Part shown: piece after piece, positions 12,879 through 23,417 of the stretch
Layout: each line of letters starts with the position of its first letter
Position numbering within the stretch: the first letter of the stretch is position 1
NCBI GenBank assembly: GCA_030841035.1
Contig: JAVEDI010000067.1
Coordinates: 1-64,000, forward strand
Direction of reading: 5' to 3'
Source: Actinomycetota bacterium
GTDB lineage: Bacteria > Actinomycetota > Actinomycetes > JACCUZ01
DNA length: 64,000 nt
Program-made: the position numbers and the translations under genes
The notes under the pieces: generated by a model
What the model saw: only the letters and a program-made list of their open reading frames with translations
Told to the model about the DNA's origin: nothing
Database searches by the model: none

Positions 12879-14339
12879 TCACGCCACGGCCCCGACTCCT
12901 GAGGCGTTCGCCTCGGCGACCAGGTCGGCCCCGTCGGTGGCGATGACGGTGGCCGTCACGAACGACCCGACGAGGAGGTCGGCCCCCCGCAGGGTCGTGC
13001 TGCCGTCCACCTCGGGGGCCTGGTGGGCGGCCCGACCCTCGGCCCGGCGGCCGTCGGCCGAGACCTGCTCCAGCAGCACGGTGACCGTCTCACCGAGGCG
13101 GTCCTCGGCCCGCTGGCCGACCAGCTCCTCGGCGAGGCGGCTGACCTGCTCGACGCGGCGGCGCACCTCCTCCTGGTCCAGCTTGCCGTCGAGGGCGGCG
13201 GCCTCGGTGCCGTCCTCGTCGGAGTAGCCGAAGACGCCGACCGCGTCCAGCCGCGCCGCCATCAGGAAGCGCTCGAGCTCGGCCAGGTCCTCGTCGGTCT
13301 CGCCCGGGAAGCCGACGATCACGTTCGACCGGATGCCCGCGGCCGGGGCGGCGTCGCGGACCCGTTGCACCAGCTCGAGGAACCGATCGGTGTCGCCGAA
13401 GCGGCGCATCCGGCGGAGCACGGCGGCGCTGCTGTGCTGGAACGAGAGGTCGAAGTAGGGCACGACGCCCTCCGTCGAGGTCATGACGTCGATCAGGGTT
13501 TGGCGCATCTCGGCCGGCTGCAGGTAGCTGACCCGCACCCGGTCGACCCGCTCGAGCGCTGCCAGCTCGGGCAGCAGCGTCTCGAGCAGCCGCAGGTCGC
13601 CGAGGTCCTTGCCGTAGGACGTCGAGTTCTCGCTCACGAGCACGAGCTCGCGGGCGCCCTGCTCGGCCAGCCACCGTGCCTCGGCACGTACGTCGGCGGG
13701 TCGCCGCGACACGAACGCGCCACGGAAGGACGGGATCGCGCAGAAGGTGCAACGCCGGTCGCAGCCCGAGGCGAGCTTGAGCGCGGCGACCGGACCGTCG
13801 GACAGCCGCAGCCGCAGCGGGCCGGAGGCCGGCCCGACGCCGTCGGGCAGGTCGGGTACGGCGAGGTGACCGGGGACGTGCGCCGCCGCGGCCGCAGGCC
13901 GGTCGCTGGGCGCCAGCGGCAGCAGCCGCCGCCGGTCGCGCGGGGTGTGGGCCACGTGCGAGCCGCCCTCGACGATGGTCCGCAGCCGCTCGGAGATGTC
14001 GGAGTAGTCGTCGAAGCCCAGCACCGCGTCGGCCTCGGGCAGCGCCTCCGCCAGCTCGGCGCCGTAACGCTCGGCGAGGCAGCCGACCGCGACGACCGCC
14101 TGCGTGCGGCCGCCCTGCTTGAGCTGGGCGGCCTCCAGCACCGTGTCGATCGAGTCCTTCTTGGCCGCCTCCACGAAGCCGCAGGTGTTGACCAGGGCGA
14201 CGTCGGCGTCCTCCGCGGCCGCCACCAGCTCCCAGCCGTCCGCGGCCAGCCGGCCGGCCAGCTCCTCGGAGTCGACCTCGTTGCGGGCGCAGCCGAGGGT
14301 GACCAGCGCGACGCGCCGGCCAGGAGCGGAGGAGGGCAT
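12879..14339 (-). CDS. rimO: Ribosomal protein uS12 methylthiotransferase RimO
   Basis: A 486-aa radical SAM methylthiotransferase that modifies the conserved Asp of ribosomal protein S12. It has an N-terminal UPF0004 domain with three Cys ([26 protein letters not shown]), a radical SAM CxxxCxxC motif in [17 protein letters not shown], and a C-terminal TRAM domain. The FCAIPSFRG form favours RimO over the tRNA enzyme MiaB. ATG at 14339. It heads the rimO-pgsA-pncC run. Confidence 0.95.
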   Translation of the reverse strand: MPSSAPGRRVALVTLGCARNEVDSEELAGRLAADGWELVAAAEDADVALVNTCGFVEAAKKDSIDTVLEAAQLKQGGRTQAVVAVGCLAERYGAELAEALPEADAVLGFDDYSDISERLRTIVEGGSHVAHTPRDRRRLLPLAPSDRPAAAAAHVPGHLAVPDLPDGVGPASGPLRLRLSDGPVAALKLASGCDRRCTFCAIPSFRGAFVSRRPADVRAEARWLAEQGARELVLVSENSTSYGKDLGDLRLLETLLPELAALERVDRVRVSYLQPAEMRQTLIDVMTSTEGVVPYFDLSFQHSSAAVLRRMRRFGDTDRFLELVQRVRDAAPAAGIRSNVIVGFPGETDEDLAELERFLMAARLDAVGVFGYSDEDGTEAAALDGKLDQEEVRRRVEQVSRLAEELVGQRAEDRLGETVTVLLEQVSADGRRAEGRAAHQAPEVDGSTTLRGADLLVGSFVTATVIATDGADLVAEANASGVGAVA

Positions 14340-14392
14340 GCCTGCGAGTTTAGTGGCGAGCGGGCCGGACCCGGGACGGCTCGGCCCCCGCG

Positions 14393-15148
14393 TCAGCCGC
14401 CGACCGGGTCCTGCGCAGAGAACTGCACCCGGACCACCTGTCCCGGTCGTCCCGGTGCACCGACCGCGGTGCCGTTGACGGTGAGCGTCACGGCTCCGGC
14501 GTCGCCCACGACCAGCTTGAGCCGGTTCCTGTCGGTGAACGTCCTGGCCTGCCCGCCCTGCACCAGGCCCTGGTACAGCTCCTGCCCGGACGCCGTGCTC
14601 ACCTGCACCCAGCTGCGGTCGTGCGCCTTGAGCACCACGGTCACCCGGTCGCGCGGAGCCTGCGCGACCGCGCTGGGACCGCCGCTGGGCACGACCGAGG
14701 GCGAGGCCGGGGCGGAACGCGGCAGGGTCGATGCCCCGTCCGACCGGACGGCTCGTGCGTCGCTGCCGCCACCGTCGTCACTGATCACCTGGATGACGCC
14801 GTAGATCACCACGAGGACGAGCGCGGCGGCCATCGCGGCGCTCCAGTTGGGCCCGCGGCGCTCGGGTCGCGCCGCGGTCTCCGACTCGAAGACCTCGGTG
14901 GCCCGCGGCGCGCTGACCCGGTCGTGCTCGGCGTCGTACTCGGCGAGGAGCGCGTCGGGGTCGGCACCGACCGTCACGGCGATGGTGCGGATGTGTCCGC
15001 GGGTGTAGAAGTCACCGCCCAGGCGCGAGAAGTCGTCCATCTCGATGGCGTAGACCAGCGTGCGGCGGATCCGGGTGGCGTCGGAGACCTGTTCGACGGT
15101 CAGCCCCGCGCGCTCACGTGCGGCGGTCAGCGACTGGCCGATGGACAC
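14393..15148 (-). CDS. RodZ-like helix-turn-helix protein with DUF4115 domain
   Basis: About 251 aa. Residues 1-70 form a Cro/CI HTH of RodZ type ([27 protein letters not shown] cut at the helix boundary). A membrane helix lies near 108-125 ([16 protein letters not shown]), followed by a Ser/Pro-rich linker and a C-terminal beta-rich DUF4115 domain. Such proteins link cytoskeleton or division proteins to the envelope. GTG at 15148 is preceded by GGAAGGA at 6 nt; a TTG two codons earlier would leave no spacing. It sits beside ftsK, as in other actinobacteria. Confidence 0.85.
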   Translation of the reverse strand: MSIGQSLTAARERAGLTVEQVSDATRIRRTLVYAIEMDDFSRLGGDFYTRGHIRTIAVTVGADPDALLAEYDAEHDRVSAPRATEVFESETAARPERRGPNWSAAMAAALVLVVIYGVIQVISDDGGGSDARAVRSDGASTLPRSAPASPSVVPSGGPSAVAQAPRDRVTVVLKAHDRSWVQVSTASGQELYQGLVQGGQARTFTDRNRLKLVVGDAGAVTLTVNGTAVGAPGRPGQVVRVQFSAQDPVGG

Positions 15149-15333
15149 GTGCAATCCTTCCCGTGAGCCCCTGCCCGGCGCATCGTCACGACGCGCGAGG
15201 AGGCCCTCGTCAACAACCGGCGGAACCTTGAGTCTAAGGCCGGCGACGGGAGACGACCAGCGCCGACGGGAGCCCCCGGGCCCACCTCGCAGGGCACTGT
15301 GACCGGCTTCACCTCATGCCGGCCCGCGATGGT

Positions 15334-17793
15334 TCACCCGCCTCGGACGGTGATCAGCACCGCGTCGAGCTCGTCCGGCTTGACGAGCACGTCGCGCGCC
15401 TTCGAACCCTCGCTGGGCCCGACGATGCCGCGACTTTCCATCAGGTCCATCAGCCGCCCGGCCTTGGTGAAACCCACCCGCAGCTTGCGCTGCAGCATGG
15501 AGGTCGAGCCGAACTGCGTGGTCACGACGAGCTCGACGGCCTGGCAGAGCAGGTCGAGGTCGTCACCGATGTCCTCGTCGATCTCGCGCCGGGAGGTCGC
15601 GGCGAGCGTGACGTCGTCGCGGTAGCTCGGCTCGAGCTGCGCCTTGCAGTGCCGCACCACCTGCACGATCTCGGGCTCCGTGACCCACGCGCCCTGCATC
15701 CGCATGGCCTTGCTGGCGCCCATGGGCAGGAACAGTGCGTCGCCCTGGCCGACGAGCTTCTCGGCCCCCGGCTGGTCGAGGATGACCCGGCTGTCGGCCA
15801 GGCTGGAGGTCGCGAAGGCCAGCCGCGACGGCACGTTGGCCTTGATCAGACCGGTGACCACGTCGACCGACGGCCGCTGGGTCGCGAGCACCAGGTGGAT
15901 GCCGGCGGCGCGGGCCAGCTGGGTGATGCGCACGATGGAGTCCTCGACGTCCCGCGGCGCCACCATCATCCGGTCGGCGAGCTCGTCGACCACGACCAGC
16001 AGATAGGGGTACGGCGTCAGCACCCGCTCGCTGCCGGGGGGCGGCGTCAGCTTGCCGGAGCGGATCGCCTTGTTGAAGTCGTCGACGTGGCGGTAGCCGA
16101 ACGCCGCGAGGTCGTCGTAGCGCAGGTCCATCTCCCGCACGACCCACTGCAGCGCCTCGGCCGCCTTCTTCGGGTTGGTGATGATCGGCGTGATGAGGTG
16201 GGGCACGCCTTCGTAGGCCGTCAGCTCCACCCGCTTGGGGTCGACGAGGACCATCCGCACCTCGTCGGGCGTCGACCGCAGCAGGATCGAGGTGATCATC
16301 GAGTTCACGAAGCTGGACTTGCCCGAACCGGTCGCGCCGGCGACGAGCAGGTGGGGGGTCTTCGCCAGGTTCGCGACGACGAAGCCGCCTTCCACGTCCT
16401 TGCCGAGACCGACGACCATCGGATGGTGGTCGGCCCGGGCGTTGCCCGACCGCAGGACGTCACCGAGGCTCACGACCTCCTTGTCGACGTTGGGGATCTC
16501 GATGCCGATCGCCGACTTGCCGGGGATCGGCGAGAGGATGCGCACGTCGGCGCTGGCGACGGCGTAGGAGATGTTCTTCGACAGCGCGGTGACGCGCTCC
16601 ACCTTGACGGCCTGGCCGAGCTCGACCTCGTACCTGGTCACCGTCGGGCCGCGCGTGTAGCCGGTGACCTGCGCGTCGATCTCGAACTGCTCCAGCACGT
16701 GGGTGAGCGACTCCACGACCGCGTCGCTGGCCTTGGACCGCGCCTTGTGGGGTGAGCCCTCGCGCAGCATGTCGGCAGGCGGCAGCGTGTAGGTCACGTC
16801 GCCCGAGAGCAGCAGCTGCTCGACGCGCTGCGGCATCGGCGAGTGCACGGGAGCGGGCTTGTCCTCGGTCGGCGCCGCGGCGCTGGGCGGGTCCGGCGCG
16901 TCGCCAGGGAGGACGGGATTGTCATAGGGCTTGTCGCCGTCGGCCTCCGGGTCGCCCAGCGCACCCACGCGGCGGCGAGGCCGGTGCCGCTTGAGCGGCT
17001 CCGGGACCGCGGGATCGTCATCAGCGCGTGCCGCCTTGCGGTGCAACAGCCGCGCCAGCGTGGCCTTCGCGCGGTCAGGAACGGCGTGCAACGGTGTCGC
17101 CGTCACGACCAGCAGACCGAACGCGAGCAGCAGCACCAGCAACGGCACCGCGACCCACGAGGTGACGGCCGCGACGACCGGCGAGGAGACAAGGAAGCCG
17201 ACGTAGCCGCCGGCGTCGCGCATCGAGCCCTGCCCGTCGGGCGGGGCCGGCAGGCCCTGCGCGATGTGCACCAGGCCGGTCGCCGCGAGGACGATCGCGC
17301 CGAGACCGATGCCGACGCGGCCGCTGGCCTGCGCGTCCTCGGGATGACGCAGCAGGCGGATGCCCAGGGCGAGCAGCAGCAGCGGGAGGGCCAGGCCGAC
17401 GCGCCCGAACGTCCCGGCGGTCGCAGCGTGCACCGCGACGCCGATCCCACCTCGCAGGCCCCACCACTCCACCGCGGCGACGACCGTCGCCAGGCCCAGC
17501 AGGGTCAGCCCGATGCCGTCGCGACGGTGGGCGGGGTCCAGCTCCCGCGCGCTGCTGCCGACGCGCCGCACCAGCCAGCCGACCAGGTGGGCGGCGCCGA
17601 GCCAGACGCCGCGCAGCGCCCGCCCCAGACCGCCCAGGACGGCGCCGCCGACGCTGCCGGTGGAGCCGCGGCGCCGGGCCGCCGGGCGGCGGGAGGTGCT
17701 CGTCCGTCCGCTGCCCCGACCGGTGGAGCGCGCGGCGGGCCTGCGCCCGCTGCCGGCGGCGGCGCGCGGACGAGTCGGCGTACGGGTGGCCAT
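15334..17793 (-). CDS. ftsK: DNA translocase FtsK/SpoIIIE
   Basis: An 819-aa septal DNA pump. It has a basic N-terminus, four membrane helices between about residues 90 and 230, an acidic/Pro linker, and a motor domain with Walker A GATGSGKSSF near 485 and a VVVDELADRMMV Walker B near 600. The C-terminal winged-helix gamma domain (LMESRGIVGPSEGSKARDVLV split here) is present and would read orienting sequences. The length is typical for actinobacteria with a short linker. It is transcribed alone, after RNase J. Confidence 0.95.
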   Translation of the reverse strand: MATRTPTRPRAAAGSGRRPAARSTGRGSGRTSTSRRPAARRRGSTGSVGGAVLGGLGRALRGVWLGAAHLVGWLVRRVGSSARELDPAHRRDGIGLTLLGLATVVAAVEWWGLRGGIGVAVHAATAGTFGRVGLALPLLLLALGIRLLRHPEDAQASGRVGIGLGAIVLAATGLVHIAQGLPAPPDGQGSMRDAGGYVGFLVSSPVVAAVTSWVAVPLLVLLLAFGLLVVTATPLHAVPDRAKATLARLLHRKAARADDDPAVPEPLKRHRPRRRVGALGDPEADGDKPYDNPVLPGDAPDPPSAAAPTEDKPAPVHSPMPQRVEQLLLSGDVTYTLPPADMLREGSPHKARSKASDAVVESLTHVLEQFEIDAQVTGYTRGPTVTRYEVELGQAVKVERVTALSKNISYAVASADVRILSPIPGKSAIGIEIPNVDKEVVSLGDVLRSGNARADHHPMVVGLGKDVEGGFVVANLAKTPHLLVAGATGSGKSSFVNSMITSILLRSTPDEVRMVLVDPKRVELTAYEGVPHLITPIITNPKKAAEALQWVVREMDLRYDDLAAFGYRHVDDFNKAIRSGKLTPPPGSERVLTPYPYLLVVVDELADRMMVAPRDVEDSIVRITQLARAAGIHLVLATQRPSVDVVTGLIKANVPSRLAFATSSLADSRVILDQPGAEKLVGQGDALFLPMGASKAMRMQGAWVTEPEIVQVVRHCKAQLEPSYRDDVTLAATSRREIDEDIGDDLDLLCQAVELVVTTQFGSTSMLQRKLRVGFTKAGRLMDLMESRGIVGPSEGSKARDVLVKPDELDAVLITVRGG

Positions 17794-17872
17794 GCCGGCA
17801 GGCTACCCGTCAGTCACCCTGGTACCACTGGTCACAGCCGTTTCACCGCGTGTCGCCGGCCGTGCGCCGTGC

Positions 17873-19558
17873 TCAGACCTCCACCACCAGCGGGATGATC
17901 ATCGGGCGGCGCCGGTAGCGGTCGCTCACCCACTTGCCGGCCGTGCGGCGCACGATCTGCTGCAGCTGGTGGGTGTCGCCGATCCCCTCGGCCGCCGCCT
18001 GCTCCAGGGCCTGCTCCACCAGCAGGCGCAGCTCACCGAACAACGAGTCGTCCTCGGCGAAACCACGGGCATGGATCTCGGGGCCGCCGGAGACCTTGCC
18101 GGTCACCGAGTCCACGACCACGACGATCGAGATGAACCCTTCGTCGCGCAGGATGCGGCGGTCCTTCAGCGATGCGTCGGTGACGTCACCGACGCTGGAC
18201 CCGTCCACGTACACGTAGCCGCAGGGCACCTTCCCGACGATGCTCGCTCGTCCGTCGACGAGATCGACGACGACGCCGTCCTCGGCCACCACGGTCCGGT
18301 CGCGCGCGACCCCGGTCAGCACGGCGAGCTCGGCGTTGGCCCGCAGATGCCGCCACTCGCCGTGGACCGGCATGACGTTGCTGGGCCGGACCACGTTGTA
18401 GAGGTAGAGCAGCTCTCCCGCTGACGCGTGACCGGACACGTGCACCAGGGCGTTGCCCTTGTGCACGATCGTCGCTCCCCACCGGGTCAGGCCGTTGATG
18501 ACGCGGTAGACGGAGTTCTCGTTGCCGGGTATCAGCGACGAGGCCAGGATGACGGTGTCGCCCTCGCCGATGCGGATGAAGTGGTCGCGGTTGGCGATGC
18601 GGGACAGGGCCGACATGGGCTCGCCCTGCGATCCGGTGCAGATGAGGACGATCTTGTCCTCGGGCAGGTCGTCGAGCTGCTTGATGTCGACGAGCAGGCC
18701 ACCGGGGACCTTGAGGTAGCCCAGGTCCCGGGCGACGCCCATGTTGCGCACCATAGACCGGCCGACGAACGCGACCTTGCGCCCGTGCCGCGCCGCGGTG
18801 TCGAGGATCTGCTGCACCCGGTGCACGTGGCTGGCGAAGCAGGCGACGACGACCCGCCGCTGCGCGGCGTGGAAGACCTTGTCGAGCACGGGTGCGATGT
18901 CGCGCTCCGGAGTCGTGAAGCCGGGCACCTCGGCGTTGGTCGAGTCGGACAGCAGCAGGTCGACACCCTCGTCGGCCAGCCGGGCGAAGGCCCGCAGGTC
19001 GGTGAGCCGACCGTCCAGCGGCAGCTGGTCCATCTTGAAGTCGCCGGTGTGGACGACCAGTCCGGCGCCGGTGCGGATCGCGACGGCGAGGGCGTCGGGG
19101 ATCGAGTGGTTGACCGCCATGAACTCGCAGTCGAAGGGGCCGATCCGCTCGCGCTGCCCCTCCTTCACCTCCAACGTGTACGGCGTGATGCGGTGCTCCT
19201 GGAGCTTCGCCTCGATCATGGCCAGCGTCAGCCGGGAGCCGATCAGGGGGATGTCCGGCTTCTCGCGCAGCAGGTAGGGCACCGCGCCGATGTGGTCCTC
19301 GTGCCCATGGGTGAGCACGATGCCGTCGACCAGGTCCAGGCGGTCCCGGATGTACTCGAAGTCCGGCAGGATCAGGTCGACCCCGGGTTGGAAATCCTCG
19401 GGGAACAGCACGCCGCAGTCGACGATCAGGCGCCGCCCGGCGTGCTCGAAGACGGTCATGTTGCGGCCGACCTCGCCGAGGCCGCCGAGGGCGACCACGC
19501 GCAGCCCGCCCTCCGGCAGCTCGGGCGGCGCCGCGAGCTCGGGGTGCGGGTGGCTCAC
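17873..19558 (-). CDS. rnj: Ribonuclease J
   Basis: A 561-aa metallo-beta-lactamase/beta-CASP ribonuclease with 5' exo- and endonuclease activity, used in rRNA and mRNA processing. Motifs are THGHEDHIGAVPYLL for metal binding, NHSIPDA, HTGDFKMD, SDSTNAEVPG and the beta-CASP residues HVSGHAS. It begins with GTG at 19558, overlapping the dapA stop as GTGA. The dapA-rnj pairing is conserved in actinobacteria. Confidence 0.96.
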   Translation of the reverse strand: MSHPHPELAAPPELPEGGLRVVALGGLGEVGRNMTVFEHAGRRLIVDCGVLFPEDFQPGVDLILPDFEYIRDRLDLVDGIVLTHGHEDHIGAVPYLLREKPDIPLIGSRLTLAMIEAKLQEHRITPYTLEVKEGQRERIGPFDCEFMAVNHSIPDALAVAIRTGAGLVVHTGDFKMDQLPLDGRLTDLRAFARLADEGVDLLLSDSTNAEVPGFTTPERDIAPVLDKVFHAAQRRVVVACFASHVHRVQQILDTAARHGRKVAFVGRSMVRNMGVARDLGYLKVPGGLLVDIKQLDDLPEDKIVLICTGSQGEPMSALSRIANRDHFIRIGEGDTVILASSLIPGNENSVYRVINGLTRWGATIVHKGNALVHVSGHASAGELLYLYNVVRPSNVMPVHGEWRHLRANAELAVLTGVARDRTVVAEDGVVVDLVDGRASIVGKVPCGYVYVDGSSVGDVTDASLKDRRILRDEGFISIVVVVDSVTGKVSGGPEIHARGFAEDDSLFGELRLLVEQALEQAAAEGIGDTHQLQQIVRRTAGKWVSDRYRRRPMIIPLVVEV

Positions 19559-20472
19559 GAGCCGATCCCGCTCGCCTCGACCACTCGCTGCAGGGCGTCG
19601 ACCTCCGCCTCCGTCGCCTCGAACAGCGGCGGCCGCACGGTGCGCGAGCCGATGATCCCCAGGGCGTGCAGGGCTGCCTTGGCGGTGATGGCCCCCTGCG
19701 AGCTGCGAGTCATGACGGCGCGTACGACGGCCAGCAGCCGCCGGTGCAGGCGCAGGGCGGTCGCGAGGTCGCCCTGCTCGACGGCGACCACCATGTCGGC
19801 GTACTCGCGGGCGGCGACGTGGCCGACGACACTGACGACGCCCACCGCGCCGTGGGTCAGCCAGGCGAGGTTCAGTGCGTCGTCGCCGGAGTAGTAGGCC
19901 AGCCCGGTCTCGTGGATCACCCGGGAGCCCTCGAAGACGTCACCCTTGGCGTCCTTGACGGCGACGACGCGGTCGTGGGCCGCCAGGCGCATCAGGGAGT
20001 CGAACTCGATCGGGGTGCCCGTGCGACCGGGGATGTCGTAGAGCATCACCGGCAGGCCGGTGGCGTCCGCGGCCATCTCGAAGTGCCGCACGAGCGCGGT
20101 CTGGGGAGGCTTGTTGTAGTAGGGCGTGACGACGAGCAGGCCGTGGGCGCCCGCCTTCTCCGCGGCGCGGGCCAGCTCGATCGTGTGGCTGGTGTCGTTG
20201 GTGCCGACCCCGGCCACGACACGCGCCCGGTCACCGACCGCATCGACGACCGCGCGCAGCAGCCTCTCCTTCTCGGAGTCCGACGTCGTCGGCGACTCAC
20301 CGGTCGTGCCGCTGATGACCAGGCCGTCGTTGCCTCTGTCGACCAGGTGGGTCGCCAGCCGTTGAGCGCTGTCGATGTCCAGCTCGCCCTCGGCGCTGAA
20401 CGGGGTCACCATGGCGGTGAGCACCCGACCGAAGGAGCGGCGGGCCAGGTCGTCTGACGAGCGAGAAGCCAT
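19555..20472 (-). CDS. dapA: 4-hydroxy-tetrahydrodipicolinate synthase
   Basis: A 305-aa class I aldolase that condenses pyruvate with aspartate semialdehyde in the lysine/diaminopimelate pathway. Visible motifs are GTTGESPTTSD for pyruvate binding, YYNKPPQ, the catalytic Tyr in MLYDIPGRTG and the Schiff-base Lys in VAVKDAKGD. Starting at ATG 20472 gives the normal length. It is coupled to rnj downstream by a 4-bp overlap. dapB lies 6 kb away. Confidence 0.96.
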   Translation of the reverse strand: MASRSSDDLARRSFGRVLTAMVTPFSAEGELDIDSAQRLATHLVDRGNDGLVISGTTGESPTTSDSEKERLLRAVVDAVGDRARVVAGVGTNDTSHTIELARAAEKAGAHGLLVVTPYYNKPPQTALVRHFEMAADATGLPVMLYDIPGRTGTPIEFDSLMRLAAHDRVVAVKDAKGDVFEGSRVIHETGLAYYSGDDALNLAWLTHGAVGVVSVVGHVAAREYADMVVAVEQGDLATALRLHRRLLAVVRAVMTRSSQGAITAKAALHALGIIGSRTVRPPLFEATEAEVDALQRVVEASGIGS

Positions 20473-20501
20473 GGGGCCACGCTACTCGTCGGGCCCGGCC
20501 C

Positions 20502-20520
20502 GAGGGGCGCCGAGCGCCTC
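20502..20520 (-). terminator. Small hairpin in the folA-dapA gap
   Basis: GGCGC/GCGCC-type arms around a 3-nt loop, flanked by GAGG/CTC pairing, lie 22 nt after the folA stop. This may end the thyA-folA transcript. There is no T-run and the stem is short, so support is weak. Confidence 0.3.
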
Positions 20521-20541
20521 GTCGCGGACGCCCGGGTTTCC

Positions 20542-21039
20542 TCAGCCCGGTGACCGGGCGTAGCTGAGGATCCGGTAGCCGAGCCCGGTGCGTGACCGGC
20601 ACCAGCCGGTCTCCGGACGCCTGGCGCGCTCCCGCCACTCGGGCCCCAGCTCGGGCGCCCGGACGTCGCCGGCGAACGAGTCCTGCAGCTGGGTCACCTC
20701 GACCCGCTGCGCGTGGGGCAACGCGGCGTCGTACACCGAGGCCCCACCGATCACCCACACGTCGCCCTCGGCGCCGGCGAGCGCCTCGGCAAGCGACACC
20801 GCCACGCGCGCACCCCGTGCGGCGTAGCCCGGTCGACGGCTGAGCACCACGTTGTCGCGCCCGGGCAGCGGTCGCACCCGGTCGGGCAACGACTCCCATG
20901 TCGCGCGCCCCATCACGACCGTGCTGCCGGTGGTCAGCTCCCGGAACCGGGCCAGGTCCTCCGGCAGGTGCCAGGGCAGCGCCCCCCGGTCACCGATGAC
21001 CCCGTTGGCCGCCTGGGCCCAGATCAGCGCGACGGTCAC
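20542..21039 (-). CDS. folA: Dihydrofolate reductase
   Basis: A 165-aa enzyme reducing dihydrofolate to tetrahydrofolate with NADPH. Motifs are [23 protein letters not shown] cut at W, with the catalytic acid Glu in [21 protein letters not shown] and [11 protein letters not shown] at 21039 overlaps the thyA stop as GTGA, so the two genes that form the dTMP/folate cycle are co-translated. It is the target of trimethoprim-type drugs by family knowledge. Confidence 0.96.
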   Translation of the reverse strand: MTVALIWAQAANGVIGDRGALPWHLPEDLARFRELTTGSTVVMGRATWESLPDRVRPLPGRDNVVLSRRPGYAARGARVAVSLAEALAGAEGDVWVIGGASVYDAALPHAQRVEVTQLQDSFAGDVRAPELGPEWRERARRPETGWCRSRTGLGYRILSYARSPG

Positions 21040-21839
21040 ACCGCGACCGGCGCCTTCAGCGCCGGATGGTGGCGGTAGTCGACCAGCTCCATGTCCTCGA
21101 ACGTGTAGTCGAACAGCGATGCGACGCGCTGCAGGCGCAGCCGCGGGAACCGGTAGGCCTCGCGCGAGAGCTGCTCGCCCACCTGGTCGACGTGGTTGTC
21201 GTAGATGTGGCAGTCACCGCCGGTCCACACGAACTCGCCGACGTCGAGGCCTACCTGCTCTGCGACCATCTGGGTGAGCAGCGCGTAGCTCGCGATGTTG
21301 AACGGCACGCCGAGGAAGAGATCGGCGCTGCGCTGGTACAGGTGGCACGACAGCCGGCCCTCGGCGACGTAGAACTGGAACATGGTGTGGCAGGGCGGCA
21401 GCGCCATCTGCGGGATCTCCCCGACGTTCCAGGCCGACACCACCATGCGGCGGGAGTCGGGGTCGGCCCGCAGCGTCTCGAGGACCTGGCTGATCTGGTC
21501 GACGTGGCCGCCCCCCGGGGTGGGCCAGGAGCGCCACTGCACGCCGTAGACGGGCCCCAGGTCACCGTCGGGGGCGGCCCACTCGTCCCAGATGGTGACG
21601 CCGTGGTCGCGCAGCCAGCCGACGTTGCGGTCACCGCGCAGGAACCACAGCAGCTCGTAGGCCACGGACCGGAAGTGCACCCGCTTGGTCGTGATCAGCG
21701 GGAATCCGCGGCCGAGGTCGTAGCGCAGCTGCTGGGCGAACAGGCTGGCCGTCCCGGTCCCGGTCCGGTCGGCCTTGCGGGTGCCCTCGGAGAGCACCCG
21801 GCGCAGCAGGTCCTCGTACTGCGTGTCCGGGCTGTTCAC
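21036..21839 (-). CDS. thyA: Thymidylate synthase (folate-dependent ThyA type)
   Basis: A 267-aa enzyme methylating dUMP to dTMP. The catalytic Cys is in [12 protein letters not shown] near residue 149. [18 protein letters not shown] and the phosphate-binding RSAD in [11 protein letters not shown] are intact. It produces dihydrofolate, which FolA immediately downstream recycles. No flavin-dependent ThyX is present in the window between dapA and folA, where mycobacteria carry one. Confidence 0.97.
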   Translation of the reverse strand: MNSPDTQYEDLLRRVLSEGTRKADRTGTGTASLFAQQLRYDLGRGFPLITTKRVHFRSVAYELLWFLRGDRNVGWLRDHGVTIWDEWAAPDGDLGPVYGVQWRSWPTPGGGHVDQISQVLETLRADPDSRRMVVSAWNVGEIPQMALPPCHTMFQFYVAEGRLSCHLYQRSADLFLGVPFNIASYALLTQMVAEQVGLDVGEFVWTGGDCHIYDNHVDQVGEQLSREAYRFPRLRLQRVASLFDYTFEDMELVDYRHHPALKAPVAV

Positions 21840-21862
21840 CCGGCAATCGTATGGCTAGGTGG

Positions 21863-23248
21863 TCACCGCGAGCGCGTCCCAGCCCCTCGCCGGCCGTGTT
21901 CGTCGTCGCCGTCGTGCCGATCCTTCAGGGAGACGTCGACCCACACCAGCCGATGGTCGGAGCTGGGGAACCCGTTGCCGACCGACGGCGGGTTGTCGCC
22001 GAACTTCCCGGTGAGGGGGTACAGCGGGTCGGTCGTCGTCGGCCAGAACACTGCGGAGCGCAGGATGGGCAGCCCGGCGTCCGGGAGCACGTAGTCGGCA
22101 TGCAGGTTGCCCGGTGCGGTGTCGCCGAAGTCGGCGGTGTCGAACTGCGGGTCAGAGCGGTGCCGGGCGTTGGCCCCGCCCTGCAGCGCCGCCGCCTCCA
22201 CCGCGCCGGCACTGGACGGCATCGGCGTGCTGGCGACGCGGGGGTTGTCCAGCAGCTGCTGGGTCGCGCCGGGGACGCTGTCGCCGTCCAGCGGGTCGGA
22301 GTTCTCGTCGCCGGCGATGACGAAATGTGCGTGGCGGGGCAGGCCACCGCGCCGGCCACGGTCGTCGTACAGATAGCGGGCGGCGCCGGGAGTCACATAA
22401 TCGCTCCACAGTCGGATCTCGTCGAAGTTGCGCAGCCCGTTGCGGTCCTCCGGCCCGTCGAACACCGGTGGTGTCGGGTGGCTGACGAGCACGTGCACGG
22501 TTTCACCCGGGAGCCTGAGCGGAAGGTCCCAGTGACTCTTGGAGGAGAGCCGGAAGACCGCCAGCTCGGCCGGGCTGTACCAGTCCGCCGGCGCCGCGGT
22601 AGCTGGGTCGTCGGGCAACCGGGCGCCCGGCATGTCCTTCCAGAGGAACCTCTGGAACGTGCGGATGTGCCGGCGGTCGATCGGGTAGCGCGAGTAGACC
22701 GCGAGGCCGAACTGGCCCGGGTAGGCCCCGAAGCCCAGCGCGTCGTCGCCGTACCCGGGCTGTGCCGGGTCGGTGACCGCGACACCGTTGTTGTTCAGGT
22801 CGAAGCCCGAGGCAACGCCGGTGTTGACCGGCGCGGTGAAACGGTAGCGGTAGCTGATCGGCATCGTCGTGCCGCGCGCGGCATCGCCGTGCGGCACCGA
22901 CAGGTAGTTGTCCTGGAACAGCCGCAGCGCCGCGTGGCTGGGGTCGAAGTCGAACTCGTTGAGCAGCAGGACGTCGGGGCGGACCCGCTGCACGATCTCG
23001 GCGACCGTGGCGGCCTGCTGGTCGGCGGGCGTGGACAGGTCACGCACCAGCTGACCCTCCGTCAGCCGGTTGAGCGACGCGTTGAATGTCGCGAACCGCA
23101 CGGTCGCCCCGCGGTGGTGCGACCGGCCGTCCGAACGGTGCTGCGACCCGTCGGCTGCCGCCGGCGCAGCCACCGCGCCCATCGCGGCGCCGACCACCAG
23201 CGCCCCTGCCAGCGCCAGCGCACCCGCCTGCTTCAGCCGCCTGCTCAT
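21863..23248 (-). CDS. Secreted endonuclease/exonuclease/phosphatase (EEP) family protein
   Basis: About 461 aa. The signal peptide MSRRLKQAGALALAGALVVG ends near AAPAAADG. The mature domain shows EEP-fold motifs: RFATFNASLNRL, LLLNEFDFDP with the metal-binding Glu, VLVSHPTPPVFDG, IAGDENSDPLDGDS and the terminal SSDHRLVWVDVSL Asp-His pair. It is probably an extracellular phosphodiesterase or nuclease. ATG at 23248 follows GGGAG. The Gly/Arg-rich tail after the fold is unstructured. Substrate unknown. Confidence 0.87.
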   Translation of the reverse strand: MSRRLKQAGALALAGALVVGAAMGAVAAPAAADGSQHRSDGRSHHRGATVRFATFNASLNRLTEGQLVRDLSTPADQQAATVAEIVQRVRPDVLLLNEFDFDPSHAALRLFQDNYLSVPHGDAARGTTMPISYRYRFTAPVNTGVASGFDLNNNGVAVTDPAQPGYGDDALGFGAYPGQFGLAVYSRYPIDRRHIRTFQRFLWKDMPGARLPDDPATAAPADWYSPAELAVFRLSSKSHWDLPLRLPGETVHVLVSHPTPPVFDGPEDRNGLRNFDEIRLWSDYVTPGAARYLYDDRGRRGGLPRHAHFVIAGDENSDPLDGDSVPGATQQLLDNPRVASTPMPSSAGAVEAAALQGGANARHRSDPQFDTADFGDTAPGNLHADYVLPDAGLPILRSAVFWPTTTDPLYPLTGKFGDNPPSVGNGFPSSDHRLVWVDVSLKDRHDGDDEHGRRGAGTRSR

Positions 23249-23417
23249 CGCACTCCCCTGCTCGGTGGAACGCCTCATCTGAGCGCATGCCGGGGCTCTT
23301 GGGAAGATCTGCCGCCTGTCGTGCCGGCGAAGCCGCGGTGAACGTGCGGTCGCGCACGTCGCAGCGCTCCGCCTGCGGTGACGGCCCTGCTGCACGACCT
23401 TGGGCTACAACTGGTCC